The translations under genes and the position numbers were made by a program. DNA of 14,926 bases, from positions 1 through 14,926 of the forward strand of contig JBBSEZ010000244.1 of the NCBI GenBank assembly GCA_038239195.1. Direction: 5' to 3'. Below are positions 1 through 6,130 of the stretch, one piece after another. Numbering within the stretch: position 1 is the first letter of the stretch; each line of letters begins with the position of its first letter. Under the pieces are notes generated by a model that worked only from the letters and a program-made list of their open reading frames with translations, had not been told where the DNA came from and made no database searches. Source of the DNA: JBBSEZ01 sp038239195 (GTDB lineage Bacteria > Planctomycetota > Planctomycetia > Gemmatales > Gemmataceae).

Positions 1-1
1 G

Positions 2-235
2 AACCACGAGCCGATCCCATTCACCGTGGACGACGTGCTGCTGAATTTCGACGACGACCGGGCGGCGGCGGCGCTGAGGTCGCTGGCCGAGCTGTCGCGC
101 CGCACGCAGGTCGTGTTCTTCACGCACCACGAACACGTGGGGGAGCTGGCGAAGCGCTGTTTGCCCGACGACGTGTTCTTCACCCACCGCCTGCCGGGTC
201 GCTCCTTGCATCGGGCGGCGGCGCAGGTTGTTTGA
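2..235 (+). CDS. C-terminal fragment of YhaN/SMC-like AAA ATPase
   Basis: The reading frame is open from the left edge and ends at TGA 233-235, so only the last 77 residues are present. The start lies outside the window; the GTG at 26 is an internal valine. The fragment reads FTVDDVLLNFDDDRAAAALR and then a beta strand, VVFFTHHEH. This matches the Walker B / D-loop segment and the following H-switch of the YhaN and Rad50/SMC-type ABC ATPases, where the strand usually reads like 'PFIVDDILVNFDDERA...VIFFTHH'. Such proteins have a long coiled coil between two ATPase halves and are linked to DNA or chromosome maintenance; in bacterial operons they often sit beside a YhaO/SbcD-like nuclease. The partner would lie to the left and cannot be seen. 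Assignment to this ATPase group is fairly safe. The specific function is inference. Confidence 0.75.
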   Translation, partial: NHEPIPFTVDDVLLNFDDDRAAAALRSLAELSRRTQVVFFTHHEHVGELAKRCLPDDVFFTHRLPGRSLHRAAAQVV

Positions 236-357
236 GGGGGCCCTCGTTCGTCGCTCAGGACCACGAACCGAACAAGGTCCGTCCTACGGGGCCGCCCTCC
301 GCAAGCTTATTTCCTGCACGATCCTTCCCTCTTCCCTCGATCGTTCCTTCGCCCCCC

Positions 358-1116
358 TCAGCCCCGGCCGACGAACGGCATCCCCGTCGCCATCACCGTC
401 AGGAACAATACATTGGCGTCCAGCGGCAGGCTCGCCACGTACACCACGGCGCGGGCCACGTGCTCGACGTCCATCGTCGGCTCGACGGCGACCTCGCCGC
501 TCGCCTGGAGCACGCCCTCTTTCATCCGGGCCGTCATCTCCGTCGCCGCGTTGCCGACGTCGATCTGGCCGCAGGCGATGCCGTGCTTTCTGCCGTCCAG
601 GGCGGTCGATTTCGTTAGCCCGGTGATCGCGTGCTTGGTGGCCGTGTAGGGCGCGGAGTGGGGCCGCGGCGCGTGGGCCGAGATGGAGCCGTTGTTGAGG
701 ATGCGCCCGCCCTGAGGCACTTGCTCCTTCATCAGTCGAAACGCCGCCTGCGTGCAGAGAAACGCGCCGGTTAGGTTGACGTCCACAACCCGTCGCCATT
801 GCTCGACCGTCAGGTCTTCGAGGGGGACCGCCGGGGCGCCCACCCCGGCGTTGTTGAACAACAGATCGAGACGGCCAAAGGAATCCTTCGTCTTCTCGAA
901 GAGCGCCCGCACGGAGGCCTCGTCGCTCACGTTGGCAGATATGGCGAGGGCCCGCGCGCCGGCGGGCCCCGCCTCGGCCACGGTCTGCTCGAGCGCTTCG
1001 AGGCGACGCCCGGCGAGCACCACCGAGTAACCCTCTCGCAAGAGGGCCAGAGCGGTCGCCCGGCCGATCCCGGAGCCCGCCCCCGTGACCAGTGCAATCT
1101 TCTCGTTGGGCCCCAT
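358..1116 (-). CDS. Short-chain dehydrogenase/reductase (SDR), NAD(P)-dependent
   Basis: A 252-residue protein, the usual length for a classical SDR. Visible motifs are the Rossmann glycine motif TGAGSGIG (residues 11-18), NNAG (88-91), active-site Asn114, catalytic Ser144 (NNGSIS), and Tyr157 with Lys161 in YTATK. Arg37 and Arg38 after the second beta strand favour NADP(H) over NAD(H); that is inference. The ATG at 1116 was chosen because the nucleotide fold begins seven residues later; the open frame further upstream runs back into the DedA gene. A purine-rich AGGCAGGGA stretch lies just before it. The segment around 'GQIDVGNAATEM' follows the catalytic Lys in the place where substrate is bound. 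The substrate cannot be predicted. The gene is last in a minus-strand set, 37 bp after the DedA-family gene, and is probably co-transcribed with it. It converges with the ATPase fragment. Confidence 0.9.
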   Translation of the reverse strand: MGPNEKIALVTGAGSGIGRATALALLREGYSVVLAGRRLEALEQTVAEAGPAGARALAISANVSDEASVRALFEKTKDSFGRLDLLFNNAGVGAPAVPLEDLTVEQWRRVVDVNLTGAFLCTQAAFRLMKEQVPQGGRILNNGSISAHAPRPHSAPYTATKHAITGLTKSTALDGRKHGIACGQIDVGNAATEMTARMKEGVLQASGEVAVEPTMDVEHVARAVVYVASLPLDANVLFLTVMATGMPFVGRG

Positions 1117-1153
1117 CGGTTCCCTGCCTTTCCGGGAGGGCCTGTTCCCTTGC

Positions 1154-1861
1154 TCAACCCGCGCGCGGAGGTTCCCCCCCTTGCGCGGGCGCTGGGAACG
1201 GCGCTTCCACGGGGAGGGCCTTTTCCTGCCCCGTCGGAGGGCTGGCGACGACGACCTCGAGGACGGAGATGGGCGGAGGGGCCCCGCTGAGCTCGCGCTT
1301 GCGCAGGTGACGATAGTAGCGGACGAGCACAAAGAGGGCCCCGGCCACGGCGGCGGCGTAGACGGCCCAGTGTCCCGCCATCAGCAACAGGGCGACGAGG
1401 GCCTGGCTGCCGAAGAAGAAGATGCTGACGCCGACGAGGGCGACGGCGACGTCGGCAAGCAAGAAGCGTAGGAAGGGGTAGTGGATGGCGCCGGCGATCA
1501 TGAACACGCCCGACCGCAAGGGCGGTAACAGGCGGGCGGTCAGCAGGATCTTGATGCCGTGCTCCTCGAAGCGCTTCTCGATGCGCTGGCGACGCTCCGG
1601 CTTGATGACGCGCTGCACCCAGCGGTGATCGAACAGCTTTGGACCGAAGTAACGCCCCACGCCGTAGAGCGTGCTATCGGCGCAGATGATCCCCAGGATG
1701 GTCGCCGGCCAGGCCCAGTACCATTGCAACTTCTCGGTGGCCGTCATCCCGCCCGCCCAGAGGATCATTACCTCTTCGGGGAGCGGCGGGATGCCGATCC
1801 CGGTGAAGAAGAGCCCCAGGAAGATCCATACGTACCAGGACGCTTGGTAACCTGATGGCAC
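1154..1861 (-). CDS. DedA-family integral membrane protein (SNARE-associated / VTT domain)
   Basis: A 235-residue inner-membrane protein. DedA proteins are thought to act as lipid scramblases or proton-coupled membrane-homeostasis factors (family knowledge). Visible here are an N-terminal hydrophobic helix (about 9-24), the re-entrant segment PPLPEEVMILWAGG (25-38) with acidic Glu29/Glu30, a helix with Asp62, the conserved block ARLLPPLRSG (109-118) with Arg110 and Arg116, and two further long hydrophobic helices (about 131-160 and 165-181). The C-terminal 50 residues are proline-rich and look disordered. The GTG start at 1861 is chosen because an ideal AGAAGGAG site lies 7 nt upstream, and the frame further back overlaps the next gene antisense-free but has no membrane-protein character. 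The gene lies between the potassium channel (107 bp upstream) and the SDR (37 bp downstream), all on the minus strand. Confidence 0.88.
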   Translation of the reverse strand: MPSGYQASWYVWIFLGLFFTGIGIPPLPEEVMILWAGGMTATEKLQWYWAWPATILGIICADSTLYGVGRYFGPKLFDHRWVQRVIKPERRQRIEKRFEEHGIKILLTARLLPPLRSGVFMIAGAIHYPFLRFLLADVAVALVGVSIFFFGSQALVALLLMAGHWAVYAAAVAGALFVLVRYYRHLRKRELSGAPPPISVLEVVVASPPTGQEKALPVEAPFPAPAQGGEPPRAG

Positions 1862-1868
1862 GATTCGG

Positions 1869-1876
1869 CTCCTTCT
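1869..1876 (-). promoter_or_regulatory. Strong Shine-Dalgarno site fixing the GTG start of the DedA gene
   Basis: On the minus strand the bases read AGAAGGAG, then CCGAATC, then GTG. A near-perfect ribosome binding site at 7-nt spacing supports the non-ATG start at 1861 over any start in the long open frame upstream. Confidence 0.75.
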
Positions 1877-1968
1877 GCTCGGCCAGGCGCCGTTGCGCCG
1901 AAAACAGTAATCCGGGTGCGAAGCGCGTGCCAGTCGGCGCCCCAGCAACGCTTTTTCGGGCCCGCCAA

Positions 1969-3093
1969 TCAGTCGAAGTGATCGTCCTGTGGGTTGGCGC
2001 CCAGCGCCGTCAGCGGCCCTGCCCGCCTCATCCAGGCGCTCGTCTGCCAGTTGTCGGGCCGCTCCTCTTCCGGCCAGGTGCCCGGCAGGACCAGCCGGAA
2101 GTGGCCCGCGAGCGCCGTCGCGAACGGCTCGTACAGCCCGCGCAACTCGGCGAGCCCGGACAGGGCGGCCCTGTCGTCGCGCACCGGAGCGCCCGCCGCC
2201 CGCAGTGCCTCGCAAAGCTCCCGCAGCCGCGCCTCCGGCAGTCGGCCGGCCTCCGGGGCCTGGGGCGGGCGGCGCAGCACCAGCGCCAGGTCCACCAGCG
2301 CGTGGCGGGCCATCGCGAACGTGAGCCGCGCTTGCTGCCGGTCAACGCCATCCACGACCGTCAGCAGCAGTGCGCTCGTATCCAGTGTACAGACGAGGGC
2401 AGCCAGCCAGGACTGGTTGTCGTGCTGGGAGCGGTAGTAGATGAGGACGGGGAACGACAGGTGGCTCTCCAGCACCTCGGCCGCCCAGCGCTCGGCTTCC
2501 TCGAGGAAGCGCCCCAGCGCTGCCCCGTCGCCCCCCGGCGCCAGGCGCAGGAGCAGGCGCCCCGCGGCCGGCGGCGACCCGGCGCGGGCGTCCAGCAGCG
2601 AGATGAGCGTCTCGCGCCGGCTGAACGCCTGGTAGAGGACCGGCATGTAGCCGATGACGACCGCGAAGAACCCGAAGCCGGTGGCCGCCTCCAGCACGGC
2701 CAGGAGGCGCCCGGCGTCGCCCGCGGGCGTGACGTCTCCATAGCCGAGGGTGGTGAAGGTGGCCCCGCTGAAGTAGAGCGAAGTGAGCAGCCGGGCATCT
2801 TCGGGAGCAGTCGCCTGATGGAGCAGTCCGAAGCCGACGATCAGCCCGGCGGCCCAGAGGGCGAACAGGGCCAGGAGCGACAGCGGGCCGAACACGCTCA
2901 GGATCGATTCTTTGTGGCGGGCGAGGGGGAAGAGGTCGGTCAGCGCCCCCCACGCCCACCAGGTCGCGCGGTAATACTGGCGAACCAGGCGGTACGGCCG
3001 GGTGACGCGCCGGGGCAGCACCAGCGACTCGAACGCCTCGACGAGGACCACGAGGACGAGGAGGGCGCCGGATACCGCGCAGACGGCCGTCAT
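1969..3093 (-). CDS. Pore-loop potassium channel protein (Ion_trans_2 type) with large C-terminal domain
   Basis: A 374-residue membrane protein. Hydrophobic helices lie at about 4-26, 68-90 and 131-156. Between the last two is a pore helix and selectivity filter, TTLGYGDVTP (114-123), with the K+-selective GYGD signature. This supports passive potassium conduction across the inner membrane, presumably as a tetramer. Residues 157-374 form a predicted cytoplasmic domain with a 'YYRSQHDNQSWLAAL' stretch (219-233). I see no RCK-type GxGxxG nucleotide-binding motif, so the gating ligand is unknown. The ATG at 3093 is preceded by GGAG at 6-nt spacing. The open frame continues far upstream, but that part is antisense to the DUF1501 gene and is not coding. 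It is the first gene of the minus-strand set with DedA and SDR, and is divergent from DUF1501. Confidence 0.88.
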   Translation of the reverse strand: MTAVCAVSGALLVLVVLVEAFESLVLPRRVTRPYRLVRQYYRATWWAWGALTDLFPLARHKESILSVFGPLSLLALFALWAAGLIVGFGLLHQATAPEDARLLTSLYFSGATFTTLGYGDVTPAGDAGRLLAVLEAATGFGFFAVVIGYMPVLYQAFSRRETLISLLDARAGSPPAAGRLLLRLAPGGDGAALGRFLEEAERWAAEVLESHLSFPVLIYYRSQHDNQSWLAALVCTLDTSALLLTVVDGVDRQQARLTFAMARHALVDLALVLRRPPQAPEAGRLPEARLRELCEALRAAGAPVRDDRAALSGLAELRGLYEPFATALAGHFRLVLPGTWPEEERPDNWQTSAWMRRAGPLTALGANPQDDHFD

Positions 3094-3309
3094 GGGGGGC
3101 TCCGGGGGACGGGCGAGCAAAGGGGGGGCCCACCGCGGTCGGGCTTGCAGGTTGTCCCCCTCCAGCTTGTCATAGGGCAGGTAAGGCTGTCTGTCCCCCC
3201 AGCGTGTCGGCGTGTCGGGGCGTTCCAGGTATTCGGTTGCCCCGCGCCTCGCTGCCTGGTAACCTCTACCAACGAACAACCACTCGGTGCCCCGCAGGAA
3301 AAAACTCCG
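3094..3309. promoter_or_regulatory. Divergent intergenic region between potassium channel and DUF1501 genes
   Basis: This 216-bp region must carry promoters for both divergent genes. A weak sigma70-like candidate on the plus strand is TTGCCC (3237-3242), a 17-bp spacer, and TAACCT (3260-3265). The -10 match is poor. A tandem pair of the 8-mer CGTGTCGG lies at 3203-3218 and could be a regulator site or chance. AGGAAAA at about 3296 serves as the ribosome binding site for the DUF1501 start. No convincing minus-strand promoter was found. Confidence 0.3.
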
Positions 3310-4644
3310 ATGAGCCAACCACTCAGCCGCCGCGAGTTGCTCCAGGTGGGCGGGATCGGCATGCTCGGCCTGGGCCTGCCCCAGCTCCTGAGCGCCGGCG
3401 CCCCGGGGCAGGGCGCGCGCAAGAGCTCGGACCGATCGTGCATCTTCATTGTCCAGTACGGCGGTTGCTCCCACCACGACACGTTCGACCCCAAGCCGGA
3501 CGCCCCGGAGGCCATCCGCGGCCCCTACCGGGCGACCCCCACGGCGGTCCCCGGGCTGCGCTTCGGCGAGTTGCTGCCCCGGCTCGCGGGGCTGGCCAAC
3601 CGCTTCTGCGCGGTGCGCTCGATGACGCACGGCAACGGCGGGCACGACGGGGGCATGCACGTCTGCATGACGGGCCACTCGCGCCCGACGGCCGACGCGC
3701 CCTATTTCGGCGCCGTCCTGTCCAGGCTGCGCCCGTCCACGCGCAACGTGCCGTCGTACGTCTGGCTGCAAAACCTGGCCGGCGACGTGCAGCCCCGCTA
3801 CCTCACGGGCGGCTTTCTCGGTTCGGCCTACAGCCCTCTGCGCATCGGGACCGACCTCGACAATCCGTCGGCGCCCAACTTCCGCGTCAAGGCGTTCGAC
3901 CCACCCGCCGACGTCTCGCAGGCGCGCCTGAAGCAGCGCTGGGGCTTGCTCAAGAAGGTCGAAGCCACCGGCGGGGGGATGCGGCACTTTCAGGAGCGGG
4001 CGGTCGATCTGGTGACGGGCCCCGCGGCGCGGCGGGCCTTCGACCTGGAGCGCGAGGCCCCGACGGTGCGCGACCGCTACGGCCGGCACCCGCTGGGGCA
4101 GAACCTGCTCATGGCCCGACGGCTGATCGAGGCGGGGACGCGGCTGGTGAGCGTGACGGCGTGGGCGGGCACCCCGCCGGGCGAGAAGTTCCGCAACGTG
4201 CAAACGTGGGACATGCACGGCGACGGGGCGGGGCTGGGGAGCATCTTCGGCAAGGGGGCGTTCGGCCTGGGCTGGGCCCTGCCCAACCTCGATCAGGCGG
4301 TGTCGGCGCTGCTGGAGGACCTCACGGCGCGCGGCCTGCTGGAGAACACGCTCGTGGTGCTGGTGGGAGAGTTCGGCCGCAAGCCGAAGATCGAGAAGGC
4401 GGGGCGCGACCACTGGCCGGCCTGCTACTCCGCGCTGCTGGCGCGGGCGGGCATTCGCGGCGGGCTGGTCTACGGGTCATCCGACGGGCAGGGCGGCTAC
4501 GTGCGCGACCGGCCCGTGACGCCGGAGCGGTTCGGGGCGACGCTGTTTCACGCGCTGGGGGTGGCGCCGGGAACGCGGCTGGGAGTGGATGGCTTTACGC
4601 GGCCGGCGAGCGAGGGGGAGCCGATTCTCGAGATGTTTGGGTGA
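3310..4644 (+). CDS. DUF1501 domain protein with twin-arginine signal
   Basis: A 444-residue protein, typical of planctomycete DUF1501 members, which belong to the alkaline-phosphatase/sulfatase-like superfamily. The N-terminus has a twin-arginine signal (SRRELLQVGG at 6-15, then a hydrophobic run to about 28), predicting Tat export to the periplasm. Probable metal-site segments are GGCSHHDTFDPKP (51-63), the TWDMHGDG segment (299-306), GEFGRKP (353-359) and GRDHW (365-369). The C-terminus ends EGEPILEMFG. The reaction is not established for the family; members are often encoded beside DUF1549/DUF1553 cytochrome-like proteins and are suspected to act in polysaccharide or sulfate-ester metabolism. 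No such partner is present here. The ATG at 3310 was chosen for the Tat signal at the right distance and an AGGA site about 10 nt upstream. The last 34 bases of the gene plus one more are repeated exactly downstream of the next gene. Confidence 0.9.
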   Translation: MSQPLSRRELLQVGGIGMLGLGLPQLLSAGAPGQGARKSSDRSCIFIVQYGGCSHHDTFDPKPDAPEAIRGPYRATPTAVPGLRFGELLPRLAGLANRFCAVRSMTHGNGGHDGGMHVCMTGHSRPTADAPYFGAVLSRLRPSTRNVPSYVWLQNLAGDVQPRYLTGGFLGSAYSPLRIGTDLDNPSAPNFRVKAFDPPADVSQARLKQRWGLLKKVEATGGGMRHFQERAVDLVTGPAARRAFDLEREAPTVRDRYGRHPLGQNLLMARRLIEAGTRLVSVTAWAGTPPGEKFRNVQTWDMHGDGAGLGSIFGKGAFGLGWALPNLDQAVSALLEDLTARGLLENTLVVLVGEFGRKPKIEKAGRDHWPACYSALLARAGIRGGLVYGSSDGQGGYVRDRPVTPERFGATLFHALGVAPGTRLGVDGFTRPASEGEPILEMFG

Positions 4645-4645
4645 G
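4611..4645 (+). repeat. 35-bp direct repeat, left copy (3' end of DUF1501 gene)
   Basis: The sequence beginning CGAGGGGGAGCCGATTCTCG and ending TTTGGGTGAG encodes the last residues and stop codon of the DUF1501 protein. It is identical, base for base, to 5798-5832. Identity ends sharply on the left (GGCGAG before this copy, CCCTT before the other). On the right the two copies also diverge after TGAG. Confidence 0.95.
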
Positions 4646-4722
4646 AGGGAAGCCCAAAGGTGGCTCTGTGGCTGAGCGCCCCTCGGTATCCGCTGTCCGC
4701 TCACTCCGAGGGAGGGCAAGCG

Positions 4723-5676
4723 ATGAAACGATCTCCAGAAGGTTACTCGCCTGTCGCCCAGGGCCGGCCGGCCCTGGACAGGGCTCGCGCCGTCCTCCCT
4801 TATGAAGAGCGCCTGGGCCGCGATTCGAGGTGGGCTTTGAGCGAAGGCAGCGCATTCTTCGAAGGCAAGAGCGGGGTGCAACAGGCGTTGCGGAAGATCG
4901 CCGCGAAGCTCTGCGCGCTCGGCATCGATTACGCCGTCGTCGGCGGGATGGCCCTCTTCAACCACGGGTTTCGGCGCTTCACCGAGGACGTCGATTTGCT
5001 GGTTACCCGCGAAGGGCTCAAGCAGATTCATCAGCACCTGGAAGGGCTCGGCTACCTTCCCCCCTTCACGGGGAGCAAGAACTTACGGGACACGGAATAC
5101 GGCGTCAGGATCGAGTTTCTCGTGGCGGGGGAGTACCCGGGAGACGGCAAGCCAAAGCCTGTGGCTTTTCCAAGCCCCGCCGGCGTCGCAGTTGAGAACG
5201 ATGGCGTTTTCTACCTCAATCTGGAGAAACTCGTCGAGCTCAAGCTCGCTTCGGGCATGACGAGCTCGGAGCGACTGAAAGACCTCGCGGACGCTCAGGA
5301 ACTGATCAAGATTTTGCAGTTGCCCTCCAGCTTCGCCGACAAGCTGAATCCGTTCGTCCGCGAAAAGTTCGCAGAGTTGTGGAACGCGGCGAGGCCCCCG
5401 ATGAAGCGGTATGCGACGATTTGGAGGAACAAGTTGCTGACCGCTGATGCGACGTCTCTCGAAGAGATGATCTCTGCCCTTCAACGTGTGGTTGCCACGC
5501 TTCAAGCGATGCTCGCCGATGGCGTACGTCTCGATCCACAAAGAGCGACGGCGGACGACGATGCTTATCTGGTCACCGAAAACCCCGCCGTTGCGAAAAA
5601 GTACGACATGCACGACGAGTCAGAGTTCTGGGGCAGAGAAGGAGACGAGCCCGAAGCCGAAGCGAGCAAAAGCTGA
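4723..5676 (+). CDS. Stand-alone nucleotidyltransferase-fold protein (MNT/AbiEii-like)
   Basis: A 317-residue protein with a Pol-beta-type nucleotidyltransferase core. The signature is VVGGMALFNHG (72-82), then TEDVDLLV (87-94) carrying the paired metal-binding aspartates Asp89 and Asp91. The later VRIEFLV strand supplies a third acidic residue. The core is followed by the region 'NLEKLVELKLASGM', typical of this group. Members transfer a nucleoside monophosphate to a protein, RNA or small molecule; some are toxins of two-gene systems. No antitoxin-like partner is seen, so a toxin role is not supported. The ATG at 4723 has a GGGAGG-like site about 7 nt upstream; the earlier GTG at 4660 lacks one. 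GC is visibly lower than in neighbouring genes (107 of 180 bases, 59%, over 5221-5400). The gene sits between two 35-bp direct repeats, suggesting acquisition. The C-terminal 80 residues are unassigned and highly charged. Confidence 0.82.
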   Translation: MKRSPEGYSPVAQGRPALDRARAVLPYEERLGRDSRWALSEGSAFFEGKSGVQQALRKIAAKLCALGIDYAVVGGMALFNHGFRRFTEDVDLLVTREGLKQIHQHLEGLGYLPPFTGSKNLRDTEYGVRIEFLVAGEYPGDGKPKPVAFPSPAGVAVENDGVFYLNLEKLVELKLASGMTSSERLKDLADAQELIKILQLPSSFADKLNPFVREKFAELWNAARPPMKRYATIWRNKLLTADATSLEEMISALQRVVATLQAMLADGVRLDPQRATADDDAYLVTENPAVAKKYDMHDESEFWGREGDEPEAEASKS

Positions 5677-6130
5677 GACAGTTCGTCGATTTCGCTCGCC
5701 CTCGGAACAACTCCCGGCGGGCAACCCCAAGCCCAAGGCTCGAAGATGCTCTCGAACGGTCCCATCCTCCCCTTGCTTGCCCTGATGCTCCTCCCTTCGA
5801 GGGGGAGCCGATTCTCGAGATGTTTGGGTGAGGAAGGAAGGGGCGTCTGACAGCGCGCCGATACCGGAGGACGTGCGAGCGACGGCGTTCCAATGGCGCG
5901 TGTCAGGAACTGCGCCGGGCCGCGGGGGGCAGCACGCGGGCGTCTTGGCAGGTTGGCGGAGGCCTTGGGGCTGTCGATGGTGCCACAGGCGTGCGGCACC
6001 AGCCCGGTGTTGGTGGTGATGCGCCAGCGACGGCGGGCTGAGCGGCTACCGCTGAAAGCTGGAACGCAAGCGGGCGCTGCTCGACCCCGAGGGGGCCAAG
6101 CAGCGGGAGGCGCCCGTCCGACAGGCCGAG
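5677..6130. other. Gene-poor convergent interval of 454 bp
   Basis: No open frame here that I would call a gene. It holds the second 35-bp repeat (5798-5832), preceded by a short hairpin-capable sequence CTCCCTTCGAGGGGGAG (5791-5807), which is not followed by a T run. The stretch 6056-6130 translates on the plus strand as KLERKRALLDPEGAKQREA and onward after a stop at 6053-6055, and then runs into the kinase gene antisense; it could be a decayed coding remnant. No clear factor-independent terminator was found for either convergent gene. Confidence 0.5.
5798..5832 (+). repeat. 35-bp direct repeat, right copy
   Basis: Exact copy of 4611-4645, the coding end of the DUF1501 gene with its TGA, lying 121 bp beyond the nucleotidyltransferase stop. 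It has no open DUF1501-like frame in front of it, so it is a fragment and not the end of a second gene. The copies start 1187 bp apart. Confidence 0.95.

Noticed and set aside
258..280. GGACC-N13-GGTCC inverted repeat between the converging ATPase and SDR genes
   Set aside because: Five-pair stem with a long loop and no T run on either strand; too weak to call a terminator.
1619..1636. 18-bp identity between 1619-1636 (DedA gene) and 7418-7435 (kinase gene)
   Set aside because: Both encode the peptide LFDHRW on the minus strand in unrelated proteins, and identity stops immediately on both sides. Chance convergence under strongly biased codon use is the simplest reading.
1855..3309. 485-codon open extension upstream of the DUF1501 ATG
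   Set aside because: It is antisense to the potassium channel and shows no family character; the Tat signal and ribosome site place the start at 3310.
3094..4413. Long upstream extension of the potassium channel frame
   Set aside because: Antisense to DUF1501. The ATG at 3093 with GGAG and the first membrane helix right after it define the real start.
4723..5676. Toxin-antitoxin or phage-defence module for the nucleotidyltransferase
   Set aside because: No antitoxin-like or HEPN-like partner lies on either side within the repeats; the fold alone does not support that role.
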